A stretch of 64,000 nucleotides of DNA, from contig NZ_BCUG01000002.1 of assembly GCF_001591165.1 (NCBI RefSeq), positions 124,001 to 188,000 of the forward strand, in the 5' to 3' direction. The translations under genes were made by a program, and so were the position numbers. Below, one piece after another: positions 8,769 through 18,698 of the stretch (position 1 is the first letter of the stretch; every line of letters starts with the position of its first letter). A model generated the notes under the pieces. That model was not told where the DNA came from. It made no database searches and was given only the letters and a program-made list of their open reading frames with translations. Origin of the DNA: Thauera butanivorans NBRC 103042. GTDB lineage: Bacteria; Pseudomonadota; Gammaproteobacteria; Burkholderiales; Rhodocyclaceae.

Positions 8769-9876
8769 CTGCCGGGCGGCCATGCTGCGCCAGCGCCCAG
8801 GCAACGTGCTCGCGCACCAGCGCCGACGGATGGTCGGCGCGGGACTGCAGCGCGGCCAGCACTTCCGCCGTGGTCGGCGCGTTGCCCAGTGCCACGGCGA
8901 TGTTGCGCAGCCAGCGCTCGTGGCCGATGCGGTGGATGGGGCTGCCAGCGGTACGCTCGGCGAAGTCCGCCTCGCTCCAGGCGAACAGCTCGGCCAGGCC
9001 GGCGCTGTCCAGCCCATGGCGCGGCGCGAAATCCGGTTCCTTCGTCATCCTGGCGAAACGGTTCCACGGGCACACCAGTTGGCAATCGTCGCAGCCGTAG
9101 ATGCGGTTGCCGAGCATCGGCCGCATTTCCTCCGGAATCGCGCTTTTCAGCTCGATCGTCAGGTAGGAGATGCAGCGTCGCGCATCGACGCGGTAGGGTG
9201 CGACGATGGCGCCGGTCGGACAGGCGTCGATACAGGCGGTGCAGCGGCCGCAGCGCGGCTGCACCGGCTCATCGACCGGCAGCGGCAGGTCGGTGAAGAT
9301 TTCGCCGAGGAAGAACCACGAGCCGGCGCCGCGATCCAGCAGCAAGGTGTGCTTGCCGCGCCAGCCCAGGCCGTTGCGGCTGGCCAGTTCGACTTCCAGC
9401 ACCGGCGCGGAGTCGGTGAACACCCGGTAGGTGTGCGGCACTTCGGCGGTGATGCGCTCGGCCAGCTTCTGCAGCCGGTTGCGCAGCACCTTGTGGTAGT
9501 CGCGTCCCAGCGCATAGCGCGACACATAGGCGCGCGTGCCGTTGGCCAGCGTGGCACGGGCTTCGGCCGCGCCGGGCCAGTAGTCGAGCCGCAGGCTGAT
9601 CACGCGCAAGGTGCCCGGCTGAAGTTCGGCCGGCCGGGCGCGCTTCATGCCGTGGCGCAACATATAATCCATCTCGCCGTGGAAACCGGCTTCCAGCCAG
9701 GCGGCGAGTCCGGGTTCGGCGCTGCCCAGATCCACGCCGGCGACGCCGACGGCGCCAAAGCCCAGCTCCACCGCCCACTGGCGGATGCTCGCCAGCAAGG
9801 CGCCGCCGTCCAGCGTGGCAGCCGGCCCGTTAACCTGCCCCACGTCCAAGCCTGAATCCAAGCCCTTCACCGCCAT
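8761..9876 (-). CDS. queG: Epoxyqueuosine reductase
   Basis: About 371 residues. QueG reduces epoxyqueuosine to queuosine in the wobble position of tRNAs with GUN anticodons, using cobalamin and two [4Fe-4S] clusters. Both ferredoxin-like motifs are visible: C-G-R-C-T-A-C with a fourth cysteine in DACPTGAI (about residues 209-219), and C-D-D-C-Q-L-V-C-P (262-270). A HEAT-like C-terminal region ends the protein. The open frame continues upstream into divergent tsaE, so the start was placed at ATG 9876 from family length; GTG 9843 is an alternative. Confidence 0.9.
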   Translation of the reverse strand: MAVKGLDSGLDVGQVNGPAATLDGGALLASIRQWAVELGFGAVGVAGVDLGSAEPGLAAWLEAGFHGEMDYMLRHGMKRARPAELQPGTLRVISLRLDYWPGAAEARATLANGTRAYVSRYALGRDYHKVLRNRLQKLAERITAEVPHTYRVFTDSAPVLEVELASRNGLGWRGKHTLLLDRGAGSWFFLGEIFTDLPLPVDEPVQPRCGRCTACIDACPTGAIVAPYRVDARRCISYLTIELKSAIPEEMRPMLGNRIYGCDDCQLVCPWNRFARMTKEPDFAPRHGLDSAGLAELFAWSEADFAERTAGSPIHRIGHERWLRNIAVALGNAPTTAEVLAALQSRADHPSALVREHVAWALAQHGRPAAG

Positions 9877-9891
9877 CGACAAGAGGATTCC

Positions 9892-10422
9892 ATGATCGAG
9901 TTGCTCAACGCTGCCGATGATAACGGCGCCTGCCTGCGCGCGCACTTGCCGACCGAAGCGGATACCGAAGCCATCGGCGCCGCGCTGGCCGAAGTGCTGC
10001 GCCCGGGACTGAAGATCTGGCTGCAAGGCAACCTCGGCATGGGCAAGACCACGCTCACTCGCGGGCTGCTGCGTGCACTCGGTCACGAAGGCAAGGTGAA
10101 AAGTCCGACCTACACCTTGATTGAACCTTACGTAGTTTCTAGATTAAACTTATATCACTTTGATTTTTATCGCTTCAATTCGCCCGACGAATACTCGGAC
10201 GCGGGGCTGGACGAATACTTCGCCGATCAGGGCGTGTGCATCGTGGAATGGCCGGACAAGGCCCTTCCACATTTGCCGCTTCCCGACGTCGAAATCCGGC
10301 TCGACGCGCGGGATGCAGGGCGATTTGTGGAGATCGACGGAAGGACGGATGCGGGGCGAACATGCGTGATCGAACTGGTGAGAGCATTGCGGGGCGCGAA
10401 CCCGGCGCCCGAACCGGATTGA
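9892..10422 (+). CDS. tsaE: tRNA threonylcarbamoyladenosine biosynthesis ATPase TsaE
   Basis: 176 residues. TsaE is the small ATPase that works with TsaB and TsaD to make t6A37 in ANN-decoding tRNAs. Walker A (GNLGMGKTT) is at residues 46-54, followed by the conserved KSPTYTLIEPY and FDFYRF motifs and VEWPDK. An AGAGG ribosome binding site sits 8 bases before the ATG. The codons for about residues 74-97 are strikingly AT-rich (TCT AGA TTA, TTA TAT) compared with the GC-rich rest. The 3' end overlaps the start of amiC by 61 bp. Confidence 0.92.
   Translation: MIELLNAADDNGACLRAHLPTEADTEAIGAALAEVLRPGLKIWLQGNLGMGKTTLTRGLLRALGHEGKVKSPTYTLIEPYVVSRLNLYHFDFYRFNSPDEYSDAGLDEYFADQGVCIVEWPDKALPHLPLPDVEIRLDARDAGRFVEIDGRTDAGRTCVIELVRALRGANPAPEPD
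10117..10145 (+). promoter_or_regulatory. Possible internal promoter for amiC inside tsaE
   Basis: In the AT-rich island within tsaE, TTGATT (10117-10122) and TAGATT (10140-10145) are separated by exactly 17 bases. Each matches 4 of 6 bases of the sigma-70 -35 and -10 consensus. It lies 217 bp before the amiC start. This is a pattern match, not proof; the alternative is chance in an AT-rich codon block. Confidence 0.35.
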
Positions 10423-11741
10423 ATTCAGAAACCGACGCCGGCCGCCGCGGCACCGATCGCCGCAGCCTGCTGAAGTTCGCCGGCGCCACGCTGGCGCTGC
10501 TGGTCAGCCCGGCCGGCTTCGCCGCGCCCGCCAGCCTGCTCGCGGTGCGCGTCTGGCCCTCGCCGGAATACACCCGCATCACGCTCGAAGGCGCGAGCAG
10601 CCTGCGCTACACGCACATGCTGGTGCCGAACCCGGACCGCCTCGTCGTCGACCTCGAAGGCGTGCAGTTGAACAGCGTGCTGCAGTCCCTGCCCTCCAAG
10701 GTGCTGGACTCCGACCCCTACATCCGCCTGATCCGTGCCGGCCAGAACCGCCCCGGCGTGGTGCGCGTGGTGGTCGAACTGAAGGCGCCGATCAATCCGC
10801 AGGTGTTCACGCTGGCGCCGGTCGGCGACTACGGCCACCGCCTGGTGCTCGACCTGCACCCGACCGAAGAGCACGACCCGCTGCTGGCGCTGATCATGAA
10901 GGACTCGCCGATGGACGCCGCCGCCGGCGACACGGCGCAGAGCAGCAGCCAGGCCAGCACCGCCAACACCCGCCCGGCGCCGCAGCAGCGCAGCACCGCC
11001 CGCCGCGCCGAACCGGCGGTCAAGCGTCTGTACACCGTAGTGCTCGACCCCGGCCACGGCGGCGAAGACCCCGGCGCCATCGGCCGGGCCGGCAGTTACG
11101 AGAAGAACGTCACGCTGTCCATCGCCCGCCGCCTCAAGCGCAAGATCGACGCCGAGCCGAACATGCGCGCAGTGCTGACGCGCGACGGCGACTACTTCGT
11201 CCCGCTCGGGCAGCGCGTCGCCCGCGCGCGCAAGGTGCGCGCCGACCTGTTCGTCTCCATCCACGCCGACGCCTTCGTCAAGCCCGAGGCCAACGGCAGC
11301 TCGGTGTACGTGCTGTCCGAGCGCGGCGCCAGCAGTTCCGCGGCGCGCTGGCTGGCGCAGAAGGAAAACGACGCCGACCTGGTCGGCGGCGTCAATCTCA
11401 CCCGCCAGGACGGCCACATCGCCCGCACCCTGCTCGACCTGTCGCAGACCGCCACGATCAACGACAGCCTCAAGCTCGGCCGCGCCATGCTCGGCGAGAT
11501 CGGCGGCATCAACCGCCTGCACAAATCCGACGTCGAACAGGCCGGCTTCGCGGTGCTGAAGGCGCCCGACATCCCCTCGGTGCTGGTCGAGACCGCCTTC
11601 ATCAGCAACCCGCAGGAAGAGCGCCGGCTCAATGACGAGGCCTACCAGGACAAGATGGCCAACGCCCTGCTGCGCGGCATCAAGCGCTATTTCGAAACCA
11701 ACCCGCCGGCCGGGCCGGCCCGCGTCGCCAGTCTGGGCTGA
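10362..11741 (+). CDS. amiC: N-acetylmuramoyl-L-alanine amidase, Tat-exported AmiC type
   Basis: 459 residues. It cleaves the amide between N-acetylmuramate and the stem peptide to separate daughter cells. A twin-arginine signal (RRSLLKFAG, residues 33-41, then a hydrophobic stretch to AAPA) indicates Tat export, as for E. coli AmiC. An AMIN septal-targeting domain covers about 62-160, a Gln/Ser/Ala linker 175-220, then the zinc amidase_3 domain with DPGHGGEDPG, SIHADAF and SVLVETAFISN. The ATG at 10362 lies in the out-of-frame 3' end of tsaE; the tsaE-amiC order is common in proteobacteria. Confidence 0.9.
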   Translation: MRDRTGESIAGREPGARTGLNSETDAGRRGTDRRSLLKFAGATLALLVSPAGFAAPASLLAVRVWPSPEYTRITLEGASSLRYTHMLVPNPDRLVVDLEGVQLNSVLQSLPSKVLDSDPYIRLIRAGQNRPGVVRVVVELKAPINPQVFTLAPVGDYGHRLVLDLHPTEEHDPLLALIMKDSPMDAAAGDTAQSSSQASTANTRPAPQQRSTARRAEPAVKRLYTVVLDPGHGGEDPGAIGRAGSYEKNVTLSIARRLKRKIDAEPNMRAVLTRDGDYFVPLGQRVARARKVRADLFVSIHADAFVKPEANGSSVYVLSERGASSSAARWLAQKENDADLVGGVNLTRQDGHIARTLLDLSQTATINDSLKLGRAMLGEIGGINRLHKSDVEQAGFAVLKAPDIPSVLVETAFISNPQEERRLNDEAYQDKMANALLRGIKRYFETNPPAGPARVASLG

Positions 11742-11790
11742 GCGCGGCCGCCAGCACGCAGCCGAATCGGCAAAGCCTGTACTTTGCCGT

Positions 11791-11814
11791 TATAATTGCG
11801 CCTTTTTCAGGCGC
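11791..11814 (+). promoter_or_regulatory. ribF promoter -10 and short leader hairpin
   Basis: A perfect TATAAT lies at 11791-11796, only 21 bp before the ribF ATG at 11817. GCGCC (11798-11802) and GGCGC (11810-11814) form an inverted repeat with a 7-base T-rich loop. A transcript starting about 7 bases after the -10 would have a leader of only about 14 nt. No good -35 is seen at 16-18 bp. Confidence 0.5.
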
Positions 11815-11816
11815 TT

Positions 11817-12761
11817 ATGCGGGTTTTTCGCGGGATTCCCGAGCATGCCGACACGGCCACGGTACTCACCATCGGTAACTTCGATGGCGTCCATCTCGGC
11901 CACCAGGCGCTGCTCAAGCTGCTTACCGACAAGGCACGTTCACTCGGCCTGCCGGCGGTGGTGCTCACCTTCGAGCCGCATCCGCGCGAGTATTTCGCCC
12001 CTGCAGATGCGCCTGCGCGCCTTGCCTCGCTGCGCGAGAAGCTGCTGCTGCTCGGCGCCGCCGGCGTCGATCGGACCTACATCTGCCGCTTCGACGCCCG
12101 CCTTGCCGCGCAGTCGGCGCAAGCCTTCATCGATGACACCCTGGTACGCGGCCTCGCCGTGCGCCACCTGTTCGTCGGCGACGACTTCCGCTTCGGCACG
12201 CGCCGCCAGGGCGACTTCGCCATGCTGCAGGCTGCCGGCGCGCAGCACGGCTTCACCGTCGAATCCATGCCCACGCTGGCGGTAGCTGGCGAGCGCGTAT
12301 CGAGTTCCGCGGTGCGCTACGCCCTCGCCGCGGACGATCTGGCCCATGCCGCGCACCTGCTCGGCCGCCCCTACAGCATCGCCGGCCGCGTCAGCCACGG
12401 CGACAAGCTCGGCCGCCAGATCGGCTTCCCGACCGCCAACATCCAGATGAAGCACCGCCGCCCGGCGCTCACCGGCGTCTATGCGGTCAGCGTCGAAGGC
12501 CTGGCGGACGGCCCTGTCGCCGGCGTCGCCAACGTCGGTGTGCGTCCAACCGCCACGTCGAGCGGCCGCGCACGGCTGGAAGTGCATCTCTTCGACTGGA
12601 CGCGGGAATGCTACGGCGCCCACATCCGTGTCCATTTCCTGCACAAGCTGCGCGCCGAACGAAAATTCGAATCCTTCGACGCGCTGCGCGCCCAGATCGC
12701 GCTCGACGCCGACAGCGCACGCCAGTGGCTCGCCGACAATCCCGACCGCCTGCAACCCTGA
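11817..12761 (+). CDS. ribF: Bifunctional riboflavin kinase / FAD synthetase
   Basis: 314 residues. The N-terminal FMN adenylyltransferase domain has the nucleotide-binding motif [10 protein letters not shown] (20-29) and EPHPREYF; the C-terminal riboflavin kinase domain has [15 protein letters not shown] and PGVANVG-like motifs. Together they convert riboflavin to FMN and FAD. ATG 11817 matches the usual MxxxRGI opening; an in-frame TTG at 11796 lies inside the -10 box and is unlikely. It leads the conserved ribF-ileS-lspA-fkpB-ispH gene string. Confidence 0.93.
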   Translation: MRVFRGIPEHADTATVLTIGNFDGVHLGHQALLKLLTDKARSLGLPAVVLTFEPHPREYFAPADAPARLASLREKLLLLGAAGVDRTYICRFDARLAAQSAQAFIDDTLVRGLAVRHLFVGDDFRFGTRRQGDFAMLQAAGAQHGFTVESMPTLAVAGERVSSSAVRYALAADDLAHAAHLLGRPYSIAGRVSHGDKLGRQIGFPTANIQMKHRRPALTGVYAVSVEGLADGPVAGVANVGVRPTATSSGRARLEVHLFDWTRECYGAHIRVHFLHKLRAERKFESFDALRAQIALDADSARQWLADNPDRLQP

Positions 12762-12817
12762 CGCCTGCAAAGCAAACTGCCCGCGCCCCACAGACCCACG
12801 AGACCGACCTTCCCGCC

Positions 12818-15628
12818 ATGGCCGACTACCGCAAGACGCTCAACCTGCCCGACACCTCCTTCCCGATGCGCGGCGACCTGCCCAAGCGCGAGCCGGGCTG
12901 GATTGCCGACTGGCAACAGCGCAGGCTCTACCAGCGCATCCGCAAGGCCAGCGCCGGCCGGCCCAAGTTCGTGCTGCACGACGGCCCGCCCTACGCCAAC
13001 GGCAACCTGCACATCGGCCATGCGCTGAACAAGATCCTCAAGGACATCATCGTCCGCTCTAAGACGCTGGCCGGCTTCGATGCGCCCTACGTGCCGGGCT
13101 GGGACTGCCACGGCCTGCCGATCGAACACAAGGTCGAAGTCACCCACGGCAAGAACCTGCCCGCCGACAAGGTGCGCGAACTGTGCCGCGCCTACGCCGC
13201 CGAGCAAGTCGAGATCCAGAAGCAGGAATTCATCCGCCTGGGCGTGCTGGGCGACTGGGACAATCCCTACCTGACGATGAACTTCGCCAACGAAGCCGGT
13301 GAAATCCGCGCCCTGGCGGAAATGGTCAAGGCCGGCTACGTGTTCAAGGGCTTGAAGCCGGTGAACTGGTGTTTCGACTGCGGCTCGGCACTGGCCGAGG
13401 CCGAGGTGGAATACGCCGACAAGCAGTCGCCGGCCATCGACGTGGGCTTCCCCTGCGCGGAACCCGAGCGCCTGGCCGACATCTTCGGCGTGGGCATGCT
13501 GGCCAAGCCGGTGCTGGCGGTGATCTGGACCACCACGCCGTGGACCATCCCGTCCAACCAGGCGCTCAACCTGCATCCGGAATTCGACTACGCGCTGGTC
13601 GACACCGGCGAGCGCTACCTGCTGCTCGCCCACGACCTGGTCGCCGCCTGCCTGGAGCGCTACGGCCTCGATGGGCGCATCGTCGCCTCGGTGAAGGGCG
13701 CCCAGTTGGACCGCGTGCGCTTCCGCCACCCATTCTACGACCGCGAGTCGCCGGTGTTCCTGGGCGACTACGTCACCCTGGACGCGGGCACCGGCATCGT
13801 GCACAGCGCGCCGGCCTACGGCCTGGACGACTTCCAGTCCTGCCGCGCCAACGGCATGCAGAGCGACGAATTCCTCACCCCGGTGACCAGCGACGGCCAC
13901 TTCGCCGCCGACCTGCCCTTCTTCGGCGGACTGAACATCTGGAAAGCCGGCCCGGCGATCCTCGACAAACTGCGCGAAGTCGGCAGCCTGCTCGCCGAAG
14001 CCAGGATCACCCACAGCTACATGCATTGCTGGCGCCACAAGACGCCGCTGATCTACCGCGCCACCGCGCAGTGGTTCGTCGGCATGGACAGGACGGTCGC
14101 CGACGGCTCCACGCTGCGCGAACGCGCGCTGCGCGCGGTCGAGGCCACGCGCTTCTTCCCCGCCTGGGGCCAGGCCCGCCTGCACGCCATGATCGCCAAC
14201 CGGCCGGACTGGTGCATCTCGCGCCAGCGCAACTGGGGCGTGCCGATCCCCTTCTTCCTGCACAAGGAAAGCGGCGAACTGCACCCGCGCACCGTCGAAC
14301 TGATGGAAGAAGTCGCCCAGCGCGTGGAACGGGAAGGCATCGAAGCCTGGTTCAAGCTCGACGCTTCTGAGCTGCTCGGCGCCGAGGCCGCGCAGTACGA
14401 CAAGATCAGCGACACGCTGGACGTCTGGTTCGATTCCGGCACCACGCACAAGCACGTGCTGCGCGGCTCGCACGACGACGGCCACCCCGAAGGCCCGCGC
14501 GCCGACATGTATCTCGAAGGCTCGGACCAGCACCGCGGCTGGTTCCATTCCTCGCTGCTGACCGGCTGCGCCATCGACGGCCACGCGCCCTACCGCAGCC
14601 TGTTGACCCACGGCTTCGCGGTCGACGGCCAGGGCCGCAAGATGAGCAAGTCGCTGGGCAACGTCGTCGTGCCGCAGGAAGTCACCGGCAAGCTCGGCGC
14701 CGAAATCCTGCGCCTGTGGGTGGCCTCGACCGACTATTCCGGCGAACTGTCGATCTCCAAGGAAATCCTCGACCGCGTGGTCGAAGTCTACCGCCGCATC
14801 CGCAACACGCTGCGCTTCCTGCTCGCCAACACCGCCGATTTCGACATCGGCCGCGACGCGGTGCCGCTCGAACAGTGGCTGGACATCGACCGCTACGCGC
14901 TGGCCTTCACCCGCAAGCTGGCGCAGCAGGCCGAAGCCGACTATGCGCGGATGGAATTCCACCGCATCGTGCAGGCGCTGCAGGTGTTCTGCGCCGAGGA
15001 TCTCGGCGCCTTCTACCTCGACATCCTCAAGGACCGCCTGTACACCACCGGCGCCGACAGCCTGCCGCGCCGCGCCGCGCAAACCGCGCTGTGGCACATC
15101 ACCCAGACCCTGCTGAAGCTGATGGCACCGATCCTGTCCTTCACCGCCGAGGAGGCCTGGGCCAGCCTGAATCCGGCGAAGGACGGCGAGGAGCCGGACA
15201 GCATCATGCTGCACAGCTTCCATGCGCTACCGGCGCAGGAAGGCGAAGCCGGCCTGGTCGCGCGCTGGGAAATCATCCGCGCCGTGCGCGCCGACGGCCT
15301 CAAGGTCATCGAGGCGCTGCGCACCGAAGGCAGGGTCGGTTCGTCGCTGCAGGCCGAACTCGCACTGGCGCTGAGCGTCGACAAATTCGCCGCCATGAAC
15401 AGCCTCGGCGAGGATCTGCGCTTCGTCACCATGACCTCGGCCGCCACGCTAAGCGAGGCCGCCAGCGCCGAAGACGAGCGCATCGCCGCCACGCCGAGCG
15501 AAGCGCAGAAATGCGAACGCTGCTGGCACTACGTCGAATCGGTCGGCAAACACGCCGAACACCCGACGCTGTGCGGCCGCTGCGTGAGCAACCTGTTCGG
15601 CGATGGCGAAACCCGCAGCCATGCCTAA
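12818..15628 (+). CDS. ileS: Isoleucyl-tRNA synthetase
   Basis: 936 residues, the normal length for bacterial class I IleRS (E. coli 938). HIGH is at 65-68, KMSKS at 608-612, and the C-terminal zinc site at the very end (C-E-R-C-W ... C-G-R-C). The CP1 editing domain lies between. It charges tRNA-Ile with isoleucine. The ATG at 12818 follows ribF by 56 bp; the open frame reads further upstream but without family similarity. The stop overlaps possible lspA starts, consistent with an operon. Confidence 0.96.
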   Translation: MADYRKTLNLPDTSFPMRGDLPKREPGWIADWQQRRLYQRIRKASAGRPKFVLHDGPPYANGNLHIGHALNKILKDIIVRSKTLAGFDAPYVPGWDCHGLPIEHKVEVTHGKNLPADKVRELCRAYAAEQVEIQKQEFIRLGVLGDWDNPYLTMNFANEAGEIRALAEMVKAGYVFKGLKPVNWCFDCGSALAEAEVEYADKQSPAIDVGFPCAEPERLADIFGVGMLAKPVLAVIWTTTPWTIPSNQALNLHPEFDYALVDTGERYLLLAHDLVAACLERYGLDGRIVASVKGAQLDRVRFRHPFYDRESPVFLGDYVTLDAGTGIVHSAPAYGLDDFQSCRANGMQSDEFLTPVTSDGHFAADLPFFGGLNIWKAGPAILDKLREVGSLLAEARITHSYMHCWRHKTPLIYRATAQWFVGMDRTVADGSTLRERALRAVEATRFFPAWGQARLHAMIANRPDWCISRQRNWGVPIPFFLHKESGELHPRTVELMEEVAQRVEREGIEAWFKLDASELLGAEAAQYDKISDTLDVWFDSGTTHKHVLRGSHDDGHPEGPRADMYLEGSDQHRGWFHSSLLTGCAIDGHAPYRSLLTHGFAVDGQGRKMSKSLGNVVVPQEVTGKLGAEILRLWVASTDYSGELSISKEILDRVVEVYRRIRNTLRFLLANTADFDIGRDAVPLEQWLDIDRYALAFTRKLAQQAEADYARMEFHRIVQALQVFCAEDLGAFYLDILKDRLYTTGADSLPRRAAQTALWHITQTLLKLMAPILSFTAEEAWASLNPAKDGEEPDSIMLHSFHALPAQEGEAGLVARWEIIRAVRADGLKVIEALRTEGRVGSSLQAELALALSVDKFAAMNSLGEDLRFVTMTSAATLSEAASAEDERIAATPSEAQKCERCWHYVESVGKHAEHPTLCGRCVSNLFGDGETRSHA

Positions 15629-15641
15629 GGTATTGCCCGCA

Positions 15642-16157
15642 ATGCACAAAGCCTCCACCCCGCCTGCAGCGGCCAGGATGGCGCTGTGGGCCGCACTCGC
15701 CATCGTGGTCGCGGTGCTCGACCAGCTCAGCAAGCAATGGGTGCTGGACAGCCTGCACCTCGGCCAGGTGGTGCCGGTCACCGGCTTCTTCGACCTGGTG
15801 CTGGTATTCAACCCCGGCGCGGCCTTCAGCTTCCTGGCCGACCACGGCGGCTGGCAGCGCTGGTTCTTCACCGGGCTGGCTGCGATCATCTGCAGCTGGC
15901 TGCTGGTCGAGACCTGGCGCCATCGCACCGAAACGTTGCTGCCGACGGCGTTTGCGATGATCATCGGCGGCGCCGTCGGCAACGTCTACGACCGCCTGGT
16001 GCATGGCGCGGTGGTGGACTTCCTGCATTTCCACTACGCCGGCTACAGTTGGCCCGCGTTCAACCTGGCCGACTCGGCCATTACCGTCGGCGTGGTGCTG
16101 ATGCTGTGGGGACAGTTCCGCCATGGCCGTCCGCCGTCCCCGGAGAAGCCATCGTGA
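15642..16157 (+). CDS. lspA: Lipoprotein signal peptidase
   Basis: About 171 residues with four transmembrane helices. Signal peptidase II removes the signal peptide of prolipoproteins after lipidation. The two catalytic aspartates lie in NVYDRLVHG and FNLADSAI; the NPGAAFSFL and GWQRWFF motifs are also present. In-frame ATGs at 15603, 15621 and 15642 are possible; the last gives the usual length and does not enter ileS. It overlaps fkpB by GTGA. Confidence 0.93.
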   Translation: MHKASTPPAAARMALWAALAIVVAVLDQLSKQWVLDSLHLGQVVPVTGFFDLVLVFNPGAAFSFLADHGGWQRWFFTGLAAIICSWLLVETWRHRTETLLPTAFAMIIGGAVGNVYDRLVHGAVVDFLHFHYAGYSWPAFNLADSAITVGVVLMLWGQFRHGRPPSPEKPS

Positions 16158-16582
16158 GCCAGACCGTCCAGGCCAACAGCCTCGTCACACTGCACTACCG
16201 CATCTCGCTGCCCAACGGCCAGCCGCTGATCAGCACCTTCAACGCCACCCCGGCCACGCTGCAACTCGGCGCCGGCGAAATGCTGCCGGCCATGGAACAG
16301 CTGATGATCGGCCTCTCGCCCGGTACCCACCACGTCTTCGAGCTCGAAGCAGAACAGGCTTTCGGCCCCCACCGTGCGGAGCTGATCGAGCGCGTCAAGC
16401 GCGAACACATGCCCGACGAAGACATCGAAGCAATGAGCATCATGGAATTCACCGCGCCCGACGGCTCGCGCTACTCCGGCCTGGTGCGCGAGATCGACGA
16501 ACAGTCGGCGCTGATCGACTTCAACCACCCGCTCGCCGGCAAATCCATCCGTTTCGAGGTGGAAGTGATCGGCGTGTCGTGA
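16154..16582 (+). CDS. fkpB: FKBP-type peptidyl-prolyl isomerase, SlpA/FkpB type
   Basis: 142 residues from a GTG start that overlaps the lspA stop (GTGA). The FKBP half-sites are split by an IF domain insertion, as in SlyD/Fkp[13 protein letters not shown] at the start, [20 protein letters not shown], and an end strand FEVEVIGVS. There is no histidine-rich tail, which separates it from SlyD. It is a folding helper with chaperone activity. The lspA-fkpB-ispH order is a classic conserved arrangement and supports the call. Confidence 0.9.
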   Translation: MSQTVQANSLVTLHYRISLPNGQPLISTFNATPATLQLGAGEMLPAMEQLMIGLSPGTHHVFELEAEQAFGPHRAELIERVKREHMPDEDIEAMSIMEFTAPDGSRYSGLVREIDEQSALIDFNHPLAGKSIRFEVEVIGVS

Positions 16583-16613
16583 GCACCGCCCCAACCCCGA
16601 CAGAGATGCGAAC

Positions 16614-17570
16614 ATGAGCGACAAGGAAATCCTGCTGGCCAACCCGCGCGGCTTCTGTGCCGGCGTCGAGCGCGCCATCGAGATCGTCGAACGCGCGCTG
16701 CAGCGCTTCGGCGCGCCGATCTACGTGCGCCACGAAGTGGTGCACAACAAGTTCGTCGTCGACGACCTGCGCAACAAGGGCGCCATCTTCGTCGAGGAAC
16801 TGGACGAAGTCCCCGCCGGCAACACCGTCATCTTTTCCGCCCACGGCGTGTCGCTGGCCGTGCGCGACGAAGCGGAGCAGCGCGGCCTGCGCGTGTTCGA
16901 CGCCACCTGCCCGCTGGTCACCAAGGTGCACATCGAAGTCGGCCGCATGCGCGAACAAGGGCGCGAGATCATCATGATCGGCCACAAGGGCCACCCCGAG
17001 GTCGAAGGCACGATGGGCCAGGTCAAGACCGGCATCCATCTGGTCGAAACCCCCGAGGACGTCGCCCACCTGCAGGTCGCCGACCCGGAACTGCTGGCCT
17101 ACGTCACGCAGACCACGCTGTCGGTCGACGACGCCACCGCCATCGTCACCGCGCTGCGCGAACGCTTTCCCAGCATCGTCGGGCCGAAGAAGGACGACAT
17201 CTGCTACGCCACGCAGAACCGCCAGGACGCGGTCAAGTTCATGACGCCGCACGCCGACGTGGTGTTCGTCGTCGGCTCCCGCAACAGCTCCAATTCCAAC
17301 CGCCTGCGCGAAGTCGCCGAACTGCGCGGTGTGCCGGCCTACCTGGTCGACAACGCGGCTGGCATCGACCCCGCCTGGGTCGAAGGCAAGCGCCGCATCG
17401 GCGTCACCGCCGGCGCCTCGGCGCCGGAAGTGCTGGTCGCCGAAGTCATCGCGCGGCTGAAGGAACTCAGCGGCGGCTCGGTGCGCAACCTGGACGGCGT
17501 GCCGGAAAAAATCACCTTCCCGCTGCCGAAGGAACTGCAGACACGGGAGACGGCAGACCGGCAGGCGTGA
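16614..17570 (+). CDS. ispH: 4-hydroxy-3-methylbut-2-enyl diphosphate reductase
   Basis: 318 residues. IspH performs the last MEP-pathway step, converting HMBPP to IPP and DMAPP with an iron-sulfur cluster. The three cluster cysteines are C15 ([11 protein letters not shown]), C98 (DATCPL) and C196 ([10 protein letters not shown]). Substrate-binding H43, H76 and E128 are in their usual contexts. It follows fkpB by 31 bp. dxs and ispA, other isoprenoid genes, are elsewhere in this window (33891-36711). Confidence 0.96.
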   Translation: MSDKEILLANPRGFCAGVERAIEIVERALQRFGAPIYVRHEVVHNKFVVDDLRNKGAIFVEELDEVPAGNTVIFSAHGVSLAVRDEAEQRGLRVFDATCPLVTKVHIEVGRMREQGREIIMIGHKGHPEVEGTMGQVKTGIHLVETPEDVAHLQVADPELLAYVTQTTLSVDDATAIVTALRERFPSIVGPKKDDICYATQNRQDAVKFMTPHADVVFVVGSRNSSNSNRLREVAELRGVPAYLVDNAAGIDPAWVEGKRRIGVTAGASAPEVLVAEVIARLKELSGGSVRNLDGVPEKITFPLPKELQTRETADRQA

Positions 17571-17574
17571 AGCC

Positions 17575-18603
17575 TCAGAACATCAGGCCCGGCAGGCGAA
17601 TGTCCGCTTCCTGCCCGAGTACGGACTGCGCCTGCTGCAGCATCTCCGCGCTGAAGTAGCGCAGCCGTGCCGGGTCGAACTCGAACGCGGGCAGCCAGGA
17701 CAGGATCATCTGCGTGACCAGCACGGCCTGTGCACGATCGCGGGATTTCTTGACCGGCTCCCGATCAGGCCTTTCCGACAACCACGCCTTATGCAAGGCA
17801 AAGGCGCGTGGATCGGGTACCCGCATCATCACCGGCCGCCCGTCGGCCGCCACGGCGACAGCATCGTACTTGGGCGCATTGACCAGCCAATGCAGATTCG
17901 GAATCTCGACTGCAACAAGATCGTTCTGGCCGAATGTCACTTCCGCTGCATCGCGAAGATCTCGCTCTGGAATCACCAGATCGACCATGAAACCTTTGTC
18001 GTTGGCCGCACGGAAAGGCTGGTCGTTCAACGGTGCGAAGCTCGGGTCCACTTTCCGGAGCAGTCCGAGCAGACCGCTCCCATCGAGCTTTCGGGCAACG
18101 ATGGAAAGCTGCCGGCGCGGATCGTAGAGCAGATCGACATCGCCCGAGGCCAGCAGCTCCATGCGGCAATGCACGCCGGCCATCGCTTCGAAACCGTGGA
18201 TTGCATGCGTACCGACGACGCAAAAATCGTGCTCCATCCGCGCCGCCGCCAACCCGAGCAGGATGTCGCCGACGATGTTCGGCAAACGCCCCAGCCGCGC
18301 GGCCCGATTGAGCCGTGCCTGCTCCTTCATCCGGGCAGCCAGCGACTTCAAACGGGCCTCGGCCCTCACCTTCCCCTCGGAAAACGCCGCGAACAGCGCC
18401 TCGGTATCTGCATTGCGCGGGCCGAGTGACTTGCCATTGCCGCGTGCATCATGCAGACGCACCAGATACTGCAGCCCTTTCGACGAGGTCCAGCGCATGC
18501 CGTAGCGGTAGCTGCGCGCATGGTGCAGTGCATCTATCCATGCGCGGTACACCTGGTCCGACTCGACCATGAAGAGCTGCTGCTGATGTGCAAGTGCCTG
18601 CAC
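17575..18603 (-). CDS. GSU2403-family nucleotidyltransferase-fold protein (NTP_transf_8)
   Basis: 342 residues from a GTG start. The central part carries a nucleotidyltransferase signature: CVVGTHAIHGFEAMAGV (128-144) followed by D155 and D157 in SGDVDLLYD, the expected metal-binding aspartates. The N-terminal ~100 residues are helical and charged. This fold is used by tRNA-, protein- and nucleotide-modifying enzymes; this family's substrate is unknown. Some nucleotidyltransferase-fold proteins are toxins or phage-defence proteins. The ribosome binding site AGGA lies inside a perfect inverted repeat upstream. The gene lies 4 bp after convergent ispH. Confidence 0.7.
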   Translation of the reverse strand: MQALAHQQQLFMVESDQVYRAWIDALHHARSYRYGMRWTSSKGLQYLVRLHDARGNGKSLGPRNADTEALFAAFSEGKVRAEARLKSLAARMKEQARLNRAARLGRLPNIVGDILLGLAAARMEHDFCVVGTHAIHGFEAMAGVHCRMELLASGDVDLLYDPRRQLSIVARKLDGSGLLGLLRKVDPSFAPLNDQPFRAANDKGFMVDLVIPERDLRDAAEVTFGQNDLVAVEIPNLHWLVNAPKYDAVAVAADGRPVMMRVPDPRAFALHKAWLSERPDREPVKKSRDRAQAVLVTQMILSWLPAFEFDPARLRYFSAEMLQQAQSVLGQEADIRLPGLMF

Positions 18604-18606
18604 GGA

Positions 18607-18649
18607 AGTTTTCCTGTAAAAAATAGAATTTCAATTTAACAGGAAAACT
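18607..18649 (-). promoter_or_regulatory. Perfect 11-bp inverted repeat over promoter and RBS of the nucleotidyltransferase gene
   Basis: AGTTTTCCTGT (18607-18617) and ACAGGAAAACT (18639-18649) form an exact inverted repeat with a 21-base AT-rich spacer. On the minus strand TTGATA, 17 bases, then TTAAAT is a plausible sigma-70 promoter whose -10 overlaps the repeat. The downstream arm contains the AGGA ribosome binding site 8 bases before the GTG start. The repeat could be a protein operator or, if transcribed, a hairpin hiding the binding site. Confidence 0.65.
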
Positions 18650-18698
18650 CTTTATATATCAATCACGAACAATCACTCTCAGCCGCGTGCAGGCCATG

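Noticed and set aside
12611..15223. An 870-codon minus-strand open frame opposite ileS
   Set aside because: ileS is certain, with HIGH, KMSKS and zinc motifs; the reverse frame shows no domain and is a product of codon bias.
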